A stretch of DNA of 64,000 nucleotides from an uncultured Caryophanales bacterium (GTDB lineage: Bacteria > Bacillota_I > Bacilli_A > RFN20 > CAG-826). This document shows positions 36,169 through 48,100 of this stretch, piece after piece. The position numbers and the translations under genes were made by a program. Positions within the stretch are counted from its first letter, which is position 1. The number at the start of each line of letters is the position of its first letter. The stretch lies in the NCBI GenBank assembly GCA_905197045.1, contig CAJJXG010000001.1, positions 1-64,000 of the forward strand. Direction: 5' to 3'. The notes under the pieces were generated by a model that did no database searches, was not told where the DNA came from, and saw only the letters and a program-made list of their open reading frames with translations.

Positions 36169-36720
36169 CTAATATGTTTGATAACGTTTCAGAGCATAAT
36201 AAGAAACAAATACTTTCTTATCGCCTTTTAATGGTAAAGTTCGTTCTATAATCAGATTCTCGCTTTTCAATCCGCATTTTTCCATTACTTTTTTAGAAGC
36301 TTCATTACCTAACTCAAAACAGGCTCTGATTTCTTTTAAATCTGCGTCATTAAAAAGATAGTCAATAACTCCTTTAAACGCTTCACTCATTAAACCTTGA
36401 TTATGATATGCACGATTTAAAACATAACCTATTTCTGCGCTTTCTCTTTCTAAATTGATTCTTACTACATCAATACTTCCAATTACCTTATTATTTTCCT
36501 TATAGACAATCGCCCATCTAAACGTCTTTACGTCATATTTAGTAAAAACGTTTTTTAACAAACTTTCTGTTTCTTGAATGTTTTTATGAGGATTCCAAGT
36601 TAAAAATTTTGTGATTTCTTCATCACTTGCATAATCAAAAACATCGTTAACATCCTTCATTTCAAATGGACGTAATAATATGCGATTAAGATCAATTGCT
36701 TTAGTTCCGATAAATTTCAT
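36169..36720 (-). CDS. GNAT N-acetyltransferase, RimJ/RimL-like
   Basis: A 183-residue GCN5-related acetyltransferase. It opens with LNRILLRPFEMKDVNDVF, has the acetyl-CoA-binding segment around AEIGYVLNRAYHNQGLMSEAF and ends with ELGNEASKKVMEKCGL, typical of the RimJ/RimL subgroup that modifies protein N-termini or small amines. The acceptor is not predictable. No Shine-Dalgarno; a TACAAT box (36732-36727) ends 6 nt before the ATG. Confidence 0.85.
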   Translation of the reverse strand: MKFIGTKAIDLNRILLRPFEMKDVNDVFDYASDEEITKFLTWNPHKNIQETESLLKNVFTKYDVKTFRWAIVYKENNKVIGSIDVVRINLERESAEIGYVLNRAYHNQGLMSEAFKGVIDYLFNDADLKEIRACFELGNEASKKVMEKCGLKSENLIIERTLPLKGDKKVFVSYYALKRYQTY

Positions 36721-36755
36721 AAATAAATTGTAGTTTCTAAATAAATTTTGACCAG

Positions 36756-37343
36756 TTAAGATTCGATTCGATTTATCTTAGCATTAAAGATTTTAATATT
36801 TTTCATTCTTTCTAATCTCGAACCAAAATTTGAGAGAAAAAACATATCAACAGATTCCCAAATAAAAACCCAAGAAGCAATTTCAATTACGCCTTGAAAA
36901 ATAAAATCCATTTTAAAATATTCAAGTAAACCATATGCTCCATAAACAATGATCCCAAAAAATAAAAGAATGATTGAAACAATATTATGCCTTTTTATTT
37001 CCTCATTACTTTTTACTATATTAATTGCATAATGACTTTTAAATAACTTTTCAATTTTATCTTTTTCTTCGTCTTTCATTGTTGATGGAAATGTTATGTC
37101 AATTTCTAAATCAGTTTTCTTTTTAACAAGACGAAAAACTTTATCGACGAATTCAAATATAGTCGGATTTAATTCACTATCTGTTGAATATTCATCATAT
37201 ATATTTCCATTACTTAGGTTAATTTCAATGTGAGGAACTCCATTTTCTTCATAAAAATCAGCACGATTTTTATCTTGTTTGATTTCTTCAAACATTACTT
37301 TTGCTTTATTAATTGTTTCTTTCATTTCTTTTCTTTTACTCAT
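36756..37343 (-). CDS. Membrane protein of unknown function
   Basis: A 195-residue protein I do not recognise. A hydrophilic N-terminal part (about 1-120), rich in Lys and Glu with beta-type segments, is followed by two membrane helices (about 122-140 and 148-168) and a short basic tail. GAGG precedes the ATG by about 9 nt, so it is probably expressed. It sits between nrdD and the acetyltransferase gene, on the same strand but separated by hairpins. Confidence 0.7.
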   Translation of the reverse strand: MSKRKEMKETINKAKVMFEEIKQDKNRADFYEENGVPHIEINLSNGNIYDEYSTDSELNPTIFEFVDKVFRLVKKKTDLEIDITFPSTMKDEEKDKIEKLFKSHYAINIVKSNEEIKRHNIVSIILLFFGIIVYGAYGLLEYFKMDFIFQGVIEIASWVFIWESVDMFFLSNFGSRLERMKNIKIFNAKINRIES

Positions 37344-37397
37344 AACTTTGTCCTCATTTATTAATACAATTTTAAAACAAAATTATTTAAAAGTTTA

Positions 37398-37423
37398 AAA
37401 ACAAAAGACCTCTAAAGAGGTCT
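37398..37423 (-). terminator. Terminator after nrdD
   Basis: AGACCTC (37406-37412) pairs with GAGGTCT (37417-37423); TTTTGTTTTT follows on the minus strand. Confidence 0.75.
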
Positions 37424-37453
37424 GATGTGTTTTACTATTTAAAATAGACTTAA

Positions 37454-39862
37454 CTATTTAGCAAACTTTAATATTTCTGGAAGAGTAGAAACAACAATAG
37501 GTGCTAAATTATGATCTTTTCTTGAAAAAGCAACAAGTGTTGGTGCGCTAGAGATGTTATATTTTTCAACAAGGTCTCCTCTAGTTGTAGCATCAATTGT
37601 TGTATATTGAATGCCGTGTTGATCAAAATATCTTTTTGCAATATTACAATTTGGACAAGTTGGAGTTGTAAATAAGACAAGTTCCATAGTCTCTTTATTT
37701 AAATGAGCAGGAACTACACTATCATCCTTAACTTCTTCATGCTTACATTCACATTCTCCAGCATGGATTCCATCAACTTTAGGATCAAATTTTGAAGTTT
37801 GAATATTATAAGTTTTTCTCTCTTTATATTCTTCAAGTTTACCATCGTTCCAGTTTTGAACAGGTCTATAATAACCAGTAATTCTTGAATATACTTCAGT
37901 CTTTTGCCCACATTTTGGACAGACAAAGTGTTCTCCAGCAATATATCCATGTTCTTTACAAACAGAATATGTTGGAGACATTGTGTAATATGGTAAACGA
38001 TAATTTTCAGCAATCTTTCTAACAAGATTTGCAGCAGATTTCCAGTTTGGTAATTTTTCGCCAAGGAAAGCATGGAAGACAGTTCCACTAGTGTATAAAG
38101 TTTGGAGTCTATCTTGAACATCTAATGCTGAGAAAATATCATCTGTAAATCCTACTGGTAAATGAGAAGAATTTGTATAGTATGGAGTCTTTCCGTTTTC
38201 GCTTGCAGTAATGATATCAGGATATCTTTCTTTATCATGTTTTGCTAAACGGTAGCTTGTTGATTCAGCTGGAGTTGCTTCAAGATTATATAAATCACCA
38301 TACTCTTCTTGATATTTAACAAGACGATCTCTCATATGATTTAATACTTCAACAGCAAAATCTTGAGTTTCTTTGTGAGTTAAATCTTTTCTTAACCAGT
38401 TAGCATTTAAACCAACTTCATTCATGCCAACAAGTCCAATTGTGGAGAAATGATTTTTAAAAGAACCTAAATAATGCTTTGTATATGGATATAAACCATC
38501 ATCTAACAACTTAGAAATAACTTTTCTTTTAATAGAAAGCGATCTTGCACTAACATCCATCATATGGTCTAAACGTGTATAGAAATCGTCTTTATCTTTT
38601 GCTAAGTATGCAATACGTGGAAGGTTAATAGTGACAACGCCGATTGAACCAGTTGATTCTCCACTTCCAAAGTATCCGCCGCTTTTCTTTCTCAATTCTC
38701 TTAAGTCAAGTCTTAAACGGCAGCACATACTTCTAATATCGCTTGGTTTCATATCGCTATTAACATAGTTTGAGAAATATGGAGTACCATATTTTGCTGT
38801 CATTTCAAATAAAAGTTTGTTATTTTCTGTTTCGCTCCAGTCAAAATCTTTTGTGATTGAATAAGTTGGGATTGGATATTGGAAACCTCTACCATTAGCA
38901 TCACCTTCAATCATTGTTTCGATGAAAGCTTTATTAACCATATCCATTTCCTTCTTACAGTCTTTATATTTAAAGTCCATAAGTTTTCCACCAACAATAC
39001 AGTTTTGTTCAGCAAGATCTTCTGGAACAACCCAATCTAAAGTAATATTTGTGAATGGTGCTTGTGTACCCCAGCGAGCTGGAATGTTACATCCATAAAC
39101 AAATGATTCAATACATTTTTTTACTTCTTCATAGCTTAAGTTATCAGCTTTAACAAAAGGAGCTAAATAGGTATCAAAAGAAGAGAAAGCTTGTGCGCCT
39201 GCCCATTCATTTTGCATAATGCCAAGGAAGTTAACCATTTGATTACATAAAACTGAAAGATGTTTTGCAGGAGCGCTTGTGATTTTTCCACTTACTCCGC
39301 CAAGCCCTTCACTAATAAGTTGTTTTAAACTCCATCCTGCACAATATCCACTTAACATACTTAAATCATGTAAATGAATATCAGCATTACGATGTGCGTT
39401 AGCAATTTCTTCATCGTAAACTTCACTTAACCGATAATTAGCAGTAATTGCTCCACTGTTTGAAAGAATTAATCCGCCAATTGAATAAGTTACTGTTGAA
39501 TTTTCTTTAACTCTCCAATCATTAACATGAATATAGTTATCAACAATCTTTTTATAATCTAAAAGTGTATTTGTGTTTCTTAATTTCTCGTGGTTTTTAC
39601 GATATAAAATATAGCTTTTTGCAACATCAGTAAAACCAGTTTCCATTAAGGTTTGTTCAACACAATCTTGAATGTCTTCAACAGAAATAGCGTCATTTTC
39701 AATTTTGGAATCAAACTTTGAAGTGACCGAAAGAGCCAAAAGATTAATTTGGCTTTCATCATATTTTCTATCAACAGATTTAAAAGCTTTTGTTATAGCT
39801 TTAGTAATTTTAGAAATATCGAATAATACTTTACTTCCATCTCTTTTAATAACTTTGTACAT
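37454..39862 (-). CDS. nrdD: Anaerobic ribonucleoside-triphosphate reductase with fused C-terminal redoxin
   Basis: An 802-residue class III ribonucleotide reductase that makes deoxynucleotides without oxygen. An ATP-cone (about 1-95) provides allosteric control. The glycyl radical site is RITGY with Gly663, and CPKC near 645-648 belongs to the zinc site. Unlike the common enzyme, the polypeptide continues into a Cys-rich linker (ECECKHEE, about 704-711) and a 77-residue glutaredoxin/NrdH-like domain from 726, with active site CPNC at 736-739 and cis-Pro in SSAPTLV. This suggests an in-built dithiol reductant instead of formate. AGGG precedes the ATG; nrdG lies 9 nt upstream. Confidence 0.95.
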   Translation of the reverse strand: MYKVIKRDGSKVLFDISKITKAITKAFKSVDRKYDESQINLLALSVTSKFDSKIENDAISVEDIQDCVEQTLMETGFTDVAKSYILYRKNHEKLRNTNTLLDYKKIVDNYIHVNDWRVKENSTVTYSIGGLILSNSGAITANYRLSEVYDEEIANAHRNADIHLHDLSMLSGYCAGWSLKQLISEGLGGVSGKITSAPAKHLSVLCNQMVNFLGIMQNEWAGAQAFSSFDTYLAPFVKADNLSYEEVKKCIESFVYGCNIPARWGTQAPFTNITLDWVVPEDLAEQNCIVGGKLMDFKYKDCKKEMDMVNKAFIETMIEGDANGRGFQYPIPTYSITKDFDWSETENNKLLFEMTAKYGTPYFSNYVNSDMKPSDIRSMCCRLRLDLRELRKKSGGYFGSGESTGSIGVVTINLPRIAYLAKDKDDFYTRLDHMMDVSARSLSIKRKVISKLLDDGLYPYTKHYLGSFKNHFSTIGLVGMNEVGLNANWLRKDLTHKETQDFAVEVLNHMRDRLVKYQEEYGDLYNLEATPAESTSYRLAKHDKERYPDIITASENGKTPYYTNSSHLPVGFTDDIFSALDVQDRLQTLYTSGTVFHAFLGEKLPNWKSAANLVRKIAENYRLPYYTMSPTYSVCKEHGYIAGEHFVCPKCGQKTEVYSRITGYYRPVQNWNDGKLEEYKERKTYNIQTSKFDPKVDGIHAGECECKHEEVKDDSVVPAHLNKETMELVLFTTPTCPNCNIAKRYFDQHGIQYTTIDATTRGDLVEKYNISSAPTLVAFSRKDHNLAPIVVSTLPEILKFAK

Positions 39863-39871
39863 AATTTTACC

Positions 39872-40567
39872 CTATTCAATGCCTCGTAATTCAGCTTTGA
39901 TCCCTTCTTTTTCTAATAACCGAACAAATTGCATCATCTCTTCTAAAGAGTAGCCATGAAACCCTCTTTGGATACAAGTATCGCTATCACGATATTCTTG
40001 TAAATAGTAGGTTTTAACCCCTTTAATTAATTTTGCGATGCTAACAAAATCGCTAGATTCGTGAAATTCCTTAATAACTGTAGTTCTAAATTCATAAGGA
40101 ACTTTATTCTCTTTTAATGTTTGAATCGAAGATAATATATTTTCAATCTTTAAGGCTTTTACGCCACATGTTAATGGATATTTTTCTAACGAATTTTTAA
40201 TATCCATTGCCACATAGTCGAGTAAAGAATGGTCGATCAACTCTTTTAATATTTTCGGATTATATCCGTTAGTATCTAATTTGACTTTAAATCCGATATC
40301 TTTAATCTTACGAATAAAATCTTTTAAATCGCTTTGTAGAGTTGGTTCACCACCAGTTACACAAACTCCATCTATAATTCCTTTTCTACTCTTTAAGAAA
40401 GTTAACACCTCTTCTTCGCTTATCTCTGGTACATTAACTAAGTCAGTAACAAGTGAAGCGTTTTGACAAAAAGGACATTTAAATTGGCAACCTGGAAGAA
40501 ATAAAGTACAAGCAACGAGGTTAGGAAAATCTAGCAATGTTAATTTTTGTAATCCACTAATTCTCAT
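39872..40567 (-). CDS. nrdG: Anaerobic ribonucleotide reductase activating enzyme
   Basis: A 231-residue radical-SAM enzyme that installs the glycyl radical on NrdD. The cluster-binding motif CQFKCPFC gives C27, C31 and C34; GGEPTLQ is the SAM-contacting motif. I prefer ATG 40567 (MRISGLQKLT), which matches the family start, over ATG 40597. A TATATA box (40583-40578) ends 10 nt before it and no ribosome site is seen. It is transcribed before nrdD. Confidence 0.9.
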   Translation of the reverse strand: MRISGLQKLTLLDFPNLVACTLFLPGCQFKCPFCQNASLVTDLVNVPEISEEEVLTFLKSRKGIIDGVCVTGGEPTLQSDLKDFIRKIKDIGFKVKLDTNGYNPKILKELIDHSLLDYVAMDIKNSLEKYPLTCGVKALKIENILSSIQTLKENKVPYEFRTTVIKEFHESSDFVSIAKLIKGVKTYYLQEYRDSDTCIQRGFHGYSLEEMMQFVRLLEKEGIKAELRGIE

Positions 40568-40597
40568 CGTTTGTCGGTATATATTTTCTCCGCTCAT

Positions 40598-41019
40598 TAA
40601 TAGTAAGGTTGTAAAGATTTTTTTACAATGCTTGAAAAGTCCTAAAAACCAAAAACGGAAGGATTAGTAGATTTCTAGTAGATAAATTTTTTGGCTAATT
40701 TACAGTGTTAAAAACCTTGCAAATCTCATTTAAATGGCTATTTATGAGCCTTATGCCCACTATTTATTTACTGAATAACTACTAATTGCTTCAAATATGT
40801 CATTAAATCACTTAAATAGTAAAATTCCAGTTTCTTTTTTGCCTTTTTAAGAAGTCATAATAAAGTCTTTACAAATATTGTCATGCCTAATGCAAATACT
40901 ATCTTTAGATCTTTTAGAATAGTAAAAATGCTCCATTATTATTTAGAGCATTTGTTTTATTTTCCTATAAAAGGTTAACACCAAATATGTTTTTTAGGCA
41001 TTAAAGAACGTTAGCTATT
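40598..41019. other. Gene-free region upstream of nrdGD
   Basis: About 420 bp without a gene. A hairpin AAATGCTC/GAGCATTT (40926-40953) followed by TTTTT on the minus strand ends the membrane-protein unit. TAGTAGAT is repeated twice with an 11-bp period (40665-40672 and 40676-40683), a pattern also found before the esterase gene. ACAAATATTGTC and GCAAATACTATC (40871-40882, 40892-40903) are similar boxes two helical turns apart; they do not have NrdR spacing. CCTATAAAAGGT near 40964 resembles part of the inverted repeat at 48.6 kb. Confidence 0.45.
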
Positions 41020-41814
41020 TTAGTTAGCTTTTGCTTCTTCTACTACCTTATCTTTTGAATAATAATCTATAAAGTTATCCTGTTTTGATAAATCATCTTT
41101 AAAGCGCTTACTAACTGCAATATAAATTAAATACATATAAGGTAAGCCTAAATTTGTTTCAATAATGCTATTAACAAGAAGTGTCATAATAGAGTTTTCA
41201 TTCATTGGTCTAATTTGATTTACCAATAAAGCAAACTCCCAACAGAATTGCACACTTATTCCAACAAGATTTAAAGCCAGAATATTTACAACTCTCTTTT
41301 TATTAACAATGTTATAAACAATTAAGCCTAAATAACCTACAACAAGTATTATGGCCATTGCACCATGATATTGATTTGTTGTTCTAAATGTTTGTATATC
41401 ATTTGGGCCTCCAAAAGAAGATATTGAAGGAGCAGCTAACCACCATCCGATAATCAAAATTAAATATTCTTTTAAATATTTGTCCCTTTTAAGACAAAGC
41501 CAAATAAAGGCAAAATTAGTAATTCCATAAGACAGAGACATCCATAAAAGTACTAAAGCAGTATAAGCTTCACTACTTACTCCTCCTACCGTAACTACTC
41601 TTGACCCACTAATAAGATAAAAATATCCATAATCAACAAGATAATATAATACGCCACCAATTAATGACCAAATTAGAGTTACATATTTCTTTTGATATAT
41701 TAGTAAACCTAATAAAACAAGAATAAATATTGAATCTAAGATGATATAAAGTAAATTAAAGTTTCTTGTAGGAGTAATTCCTTCTAAGCTTTGAGCAAAA
41801 TCTATAAACGTCAT
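41020..41814 (-). CDS. Polytopic membrane protein of unknown function
   Basis: A 264-residue protein with about seven membrane helices and no recognised family. Conserved-looking features are a WWLAAPSISSFGGPND segment between helices and a polar C-terminal tail. The start ATG (41814) overlaps the esterase stop as ATGA; an upstream TTG would add four residues. Coupling to the esterase suggests a shared function at the membrane, which is inference. Confidence 0.75.
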   Translation of the reverse strand: MTFIDFAQSLEGITPTRNFNLLYIILDSIFILVLLGLLIYQKKYVTLIWSLIGGVLYYLVDYGYFYLISGSRVVTVGGVSSEAYTALVLLWMSLSYGITNFAFIWLCLKRDKYLKEYLILIIGWWLAAPSISSFGGPNDIQTFRTTNQYHGAMAIILVVGYLGLIVYNIVNKKRVVNILALNLVGISVQFCWEFALLVNQIRPMNENSIMTLLVNSIIETNLGLPYMYLIYIAVSKRFKDDLSKQDNFIDYYSKDKVVEEAKAN

Positions 41815-42668
41815 TCGTCTAACCAATAAGAAAGTGCATCTGGAAAATATTTCGACCAGGCTGATTCATGATGTTTCATTCTTGAATCGTAAACGATACG
41901 AAGTTGATCATCCTTAAAACCTTTTCGTCTTAGGTATTTAAAAGTGTAAAAAGTTAAATCCTCAAAACGTCTTTCAAATTCTTGCCCACCACAATAAAAG
42001 TAAAATCTACCATATTCTTCATGGTTGAAAACTGTTTTTTGAAGACGTTTTTTGAAAAAATCTTTTTGATAAACTAGAAAAGCTGGTGAAAAACATAAAG
42101 AGTAACTGATTTCATCTTTATATTTCATTCCCATATAAAAAGCCATAAGCCCGCCCATTGATGAACCACCAATTGCAGTATTTAAATAATCTGAAAGAGT
42201 AAAAAACGTTTCATCGATTAATGGTTTTAAAAAATTCATTATTGAATCAGCTAAATCTTCGGCATATCCAAGTTCTACATCGTCATCATGATAAGCTAAA
42301 TGATTGCTATGTGGAGTCATTTCAAGTGTACGATCAATATCTTTTTTCGCGCTATCAATTCCAACAACTATACAAGCTTCTTTATGCTGTCTAATTCTTT
42401 TTTCAATAGCCTCATCTACGTGCCACTCCCCGACATAGGATGTATAATCATCAAAAAGATTTTTGCCATCCATCATATACATAACAGCAAATCTCTGATC
42501 AGGATTATTAAAATCATAAGTACTTGGCAAATAAACTCTAACTAATCTTTTTCTATCAACATTAGGTACATCAAATTCAAGTTCGGCAGTATATAAATAC
42601 CCTCTTGAAATAGTGTTTGGTCTTTTCTTATATAACTCAAAAGGCCCAATTTTATTAAGTGGTTTCAT
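41811..42668 (-). CDS. Alpha/beta-hydrolase esterase, PF00756-like
   Basis: A 285-residue hydrolase resembling the Esterase D/enterochelin esterase family. The nucleophile elbow GGSSMGG carries the catalytic Ser; RVYLPSTYD, YMMDGKNLFDD and the His in the C-terminal KHHESAW segment fit the fold. No signal peptide is seen. I place the start at 42668 because TATAAT (42681-42676) ends 7 nt before this ATG and lies inside the longer frame that begins at 42695. The message is then leaderless. Substrate unknown. Confidence 0.82.
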   Translation of the reverse strand: MKPLNKIGPFELYKKRPNTISRGYLYTAELEFDVPNVDRKRLVRVYLPSTYDFNNPDQRFAVMYMMDGKNLFDDYTSYVGEWHVDEAIEKRIRQHKEACIVVGIDSAKKDIDRTLEMTPHSNHLAYHDDDVELGYAEDLADSIMNFLKPLIDETFFTLSDYLNTAIGGSSMGGLMAFYMGMKYKDEISYSLCFSPAFLVYQKDFFKKRLQKTVFNHEEYGRFYFYCGGQEFERRFEDLTFYTFKYLRRKGFKDDQLRIVYDSRMKHHESAWSKYFPDALSYWLDE

Positions 42669-42740
42669 ACATAACATTATAAATGGTTTAAACATTAATT
42701 ATTAGATGATTTTAAAACTACTCGTTTAGTACTAAAATAT

Positions 42741-42770
42741 CTACTAATTAACTACTAATTATCTACTAAT
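42741..42770 (-). repeat. Three ATTAGTAG boxes at exact 11-bp spacing
   Basis: CTACTAAT occurs at 42741, 42752 and 42763 on the plus strand (ATTAGTAG on the minus strand), 60-95 bp before the esterase -10 box. The 11-bp period puts the copies on one face of the helix, as in an operator for a cooperative regulator. Confidence 0.55.
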
Positions 42771-42803
42771 ATATCTAATTGACTTTAATCTTTCCTTAAA
42801 TAT

Positions 42804-42832
42804 TAAAAAAGCTACTAGTTTTGCCTAGTAGC
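42804..42832 (-). terminator. Intrinsic terminator of groESL
   Basis: GCTACTAG (42811-42818) pairs with CTAGTAGC (42825-42832) and a T run follows on the minus strand. Confidence 0.85.
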
Positions 42833-42856
42833 CTTCAACTTTTTAGTTAAGTTTAT

Positions 42857-44479
<1,623 letters not shown>

Positions 44480-44488
44480 TTATTACCT

Positions 44489-44752
44489 CTATTTAATAAC
44501 AGCTAAAATATCTTCTTCTTTAATTAAGAGATATTCGTCATCATTTTCTTTATATGATGTTGTGGAATATTCTTTATATACTACTTTTGCCCCTTTAACG
44601 AGTTCTTTACTTTTAACCTCTTCACCTACTTCGACAATGCAAGCAACGTTTGCATCATCTTTCTTAGTTGATGAAAGGATGATTGAACCAACCTTCTTTT
44701 CTTCAACTTTTTCTTTCTTTAAAACTACATAATTTTTTAATGGTTTTATCAT
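44489..44752 (-). CDS. groS: Co-chaperonin GroES
   Basis: An 87-residue lid subunit of the chaperonin. The KPLKNYVVLKKEK opening, mobile-loop region GSIILSSTK and C-terminal LLIKEEDILAVI match the family; it is slightly short for the usual 94-97. GGAGG lies about 10 nt before the ATG. First gene of the heat-shock operon. Confidence 0.95.
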   Translation of the reverse strand: MIKPLKNYVVLKKEKVEEKKVGSIILSSTKKDDANVACIVEVGEEVKSKELVKGAKVVYKEYSTTSYKENDDEYLLIKEEDILAVIK

Positions 44753-44777
44753 TGATAAATACCTCCAAGCAATAAAT

Positions 44778-44819
44778 ATTGTAAATCACTTTTTAGCAAT
44801 TGCAAGAGGCGAGTGCTAA
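44778..44819 (-). promoter_or_regulatory. CIRCE operator overlapping the groES promoter
   Basis: On the minus strand TTAGCACTC (44819-44811), a 9-nt spacer and TTGCTAA-type right arm (44801-44793) form the HrcA operator; the left arm is perfect and the right arm departs at two positions. TTGCAA (44805-44800), a 16-nt spacer and TACAAT (44783-44778) make a promoter that the repressor would cover. Confidence 0.9.
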
Positions 44820-45023
44820 TTTTTTAAAGAAATATTTTGATAGTTAAAAATGTTCAAATTTAAATATAGAAAGCTTCTACACACTTCATTTAAAGATTCT
44901 AAAACTTATAGTGATAAAACCTTTCTAACGTACAAAATTAAAAACTGTGTAGTCTTAAAAAAAATAAAAATAGGCAAAAAGAAAACTACTAGTAGGTTTC
45001 TAGTAGTTTTCAAGTTGTTTTGC
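44820..45023. other. Spacer between groES control region and lipoprotein end, with terminator
   Basis: No credible gene is present; a 67-codon plus-strand frame here is low-complexity and lacks a ribosome site. AAAACTACTAG (44982-44992) and CTAGTAGTTTT (45000-45010) form the terminator of the lipoprotein gene on the minus strand, followed by CTTTTTG. TAGTAG repeats at 44990 and 45001 again show an 11-bp interval. Confidence 0.6.
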
Positions 45024-45195
45024 TTAAGCATTTGGAGTGACTACAACATCTAAATAAATGTTACAATCAGGCACTAAGAAGGTCGCACCGTAATATGTAC
45101 TATAATACACGTATTCAGCTTCGAATTTGACTTCATCAATTAATTCACCATTTTCATCATAAATTTGAAGTGTATAAGTATTATCGTAAAATCAT
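45024..45195 (-). pseudogene. Frameshifted C-terminus of the 1098-residue lipoprotein
   Basis: Directly after DDLTSDDF the reading frame is lost, but the -1 frame continues with YDNTYTLQIYDENGEL, a domain-like stretch including YGATFLVPDCNIYLDVVV, and ends at TAA 45024-45026. The ending matches the strand pattern of the other repeats. The break lies at a run of four T (minus strand, 45191-45188); one more T would restore the frame. Confidence 0.8.
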
Positions 45196-48100
45196 CAGAT
45201 GTTAAATCGTCAAGGTATGCAGTTAACTCTGTTCCTTCTCTTTGGAGAGGATCGTCAATTGCACTACTATCGTAATAGTTAGTTCTTATTGAAAGCGAGT
45301 CAGCAAATTGAGAACCTTCTTTTACACTTACACTATACTTTGCATATTCATTTATTTCGCCAAGGCTGATATTAACATCTTCTTTCATTGTTACTTCAAA
45401 TGAATATTCCTCGACTTTAGTATTAGTTTCATCAATCGTTAACAAATTATCCCCAGCCAAATTTGTAACTTTTAGTTTTGTTAAGTCAATATAGTAATCA
45501 TCACTATGAGAGTAATCTAGGCTTAAAGTTACTTTCGCAGTTTCTCCTTTGACAACATTGAATGTTCCGTTTTCTTCAATAATAGTTTTGTAGTCTGCTG
45601 ATACATCAATCTCAACACCTTCTGGTAATTCATAATTAATAGATGTCATTTCTAATTTTTTAATTCTGATTTCAACTGTAAAATCTTTTCCAGGAGCTTC
45701 AAACTTAATACCATAAGAAGTATAAGCAGGTAATTCAACTTCTACTTCAGGTGATCCATCTTCAAAAACAAGGAAGACACCTTCTAGTTCATAACCATAA
45801 ACAATATAAGAAGCATTAAAGCTCGAAATTGTTAAAATTTCTCCTTCAGTCACTTGATCGCCATCATAAATCCTTTTATTGCTCTTATTTTGAATATAAG
45901 GTGTGGAATAAGAATCATAACCTTCAAGATTATAAAAATCATAATGTATAGTTGGTGTTGCAACTGCTTCAGTCTCTACTTGCAAAGTTAAATCCTTATC
46001 AGGAGCAATAAATGAGTACTCTACATCGCCATAGTAATCTTCGTACTTTTCGACTTCAACCTGATTGCCTTCACTATCAACTAACTTAGGGTCTCCTAAT
46101 AATTTAAATCCTTTTAAAGCTTCTACTTCAAATGTATATTCTTCTCCAGGAATTAAATAATCGTCTAAACCAGTAACTTCAATTTTTTTGGTATCGTAAG
46201 ATACTGTAATCATTTTAACGACATTAAATTTAACAACTACATCTTGGTCAACCATTTCAAATCTAAAATAACTATTATTGTCATAAGAGGTAATATCATA
46301 AGGGTCGACGCCATCAATTTCTATACTTTCGACGTGATAGTCTTCATCTATATCAAAGAATACATAAACATAATCGCCCTCAAAAGCACTATCAATCCTT
46401 GAATATTCATAATCACTTTGATCATTACTAAATCTTACATTCGATATATGTTCTGTTTCTTCAAAAGATAAGCTTCTCTTGCCAATTAAGTTTAAAGTAA
46501 GAGTTACATTGCCTTTTGGCATAGTAAATGTAATTTTGTTGTTGTAAGAAGAATATGTTGCATAAAAACTTTCTTCTTCATTATCACAAGAGTAAGTTAA
46601 AGGATTACTTGAAGCTACTTGATAATCTTCACTTGTAGAAACTGTAAGAGAAACACTTGTACCAGGCAATACACCGTTTAATTGACCGCTTACTTCAACG
46701 CCTTCAGTATTTGTTAATGTAATGTCATATGCTCCTACATACTCTGCATCAATTATAATTTTAAATTCAGCAGTTGCCACATTTAAGTAAGATAAATTAT
46801 AAAGTCCGGAACTACCATACATAGTTCCAGTTGATGTGCCATTATCAATATCGTAGCTTACTTTATTAATCCTTACACCTCTTGCAGGGACAATTCTAAC
46901 TTTTACTTCACCATTTTTATCATATTTCCCGCCGTTTCTAATACCATAAATTTTGTAATTTTCATTCTCTTCATATGTAATGGTAATAGCGTCAGCGGCT
47001 TCACTTTCAAGAGTACCTTTATAAACGAAAACCTCAATATCACAAGAAGGCATTTCGAAAGTTACTTCGTATAAACCAGTTTCTTTATTATAAATTGCTT
47101 GATAAGTTTCCTCGTTAATATCTACAAAATAAATTGAATCCTTTCCTGCATCAAAAGTAAAGTTAACCTTGCTACCTTCAACGTACTTTTCGCCAACTTT
47201 GAGTGTATAATCTCCCCAAGTTACATCTAATTCAGTTATGCTTAAAACTTCATATTCTTTCGGAATATATTCGACAACTAAATCAAAATTAACTTCTTTC
47301 CCCGGCATTTCAAAAGTATAAACAAAGTTTTCAGTATCAACGTCAGTCCAAACAACATCTTCTGATGTGAATGAAACGAATTTATACCCATCATCAACAA
47401 GAACTTGAACTTTTACATTTTGACCTTCTTTAGCTTTTGTAACTTCACTATCACCAATCAAGAATTTAACTTGGCCGCCTTCAACACTATTAACTTTGAG
47501 GTCATAAGTTGGAATTAATGCTGTTGTAACAGCAATCTCAATATCGCTAGTTCCTACAACAAAAGAATATTCCTTGCCTTCTTCAATCGTCTTTAATTCA
47601 GTTCCGTCCGCATCAATAGAAGCAAAGTAATAATCTTCGTCATTGACTGTGAGTTCTAAAGTTACTTCGCTGCCTTCTAAAGCAGAAGTTACTTCCTTAT
47701 CATCTTGTTTAAAAACTCCACTTACTCCTTCATCGCCCTTAAAAGCAAGTTTTCTTGAAGGAATCGCTTCAACAGTTAAAACAAAGTTAACTTCTTGATC
47801 AAGCATTACAAAAGTATATTCTTCACCTTTTTTAACTTCGTTTAGTTGAACATCGCTTGAAGTAAAGCTCACAAAGCGTTTTGTTAAAGAAGTTGCAATA
47901 ATTTTAACAGTAAGTGTTTCGCCTTTTTTTGCTTCAGTTACTTCTAAATTATCTTTTAAAAATTTAACTTCAAAACCTTCAACTTGGTTGACTTTTAGTG
48001 CGTGAGCTCCAAAGACACGATCTTTTAAATTAACTTTTACACTAACGTTAGCTTCAGGCATCACAAAAGTATAGGTAACATTTTTTGTTACTTCTTTTAC

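Noticed and set aside
40598..41019. NrdR boxes before nrdGD
   Set aside because: The two similar boxes do not match the NrdR consensus and are 21 bp apart instead of about 31.
42668..42695. Earlier esterase start at 42695
   Set aside because: The extra nine residues cover the TATAAT box and have no ribosome site; the family-like sequence starts at 42668.
44850..45053. 67-residue plus-strand protein
   Set aside because: Low-complexity Lys/Thr/Phe sequence, no ribosome site, and it overlaps the end of the frameshifted lipoprotein and its terminator.
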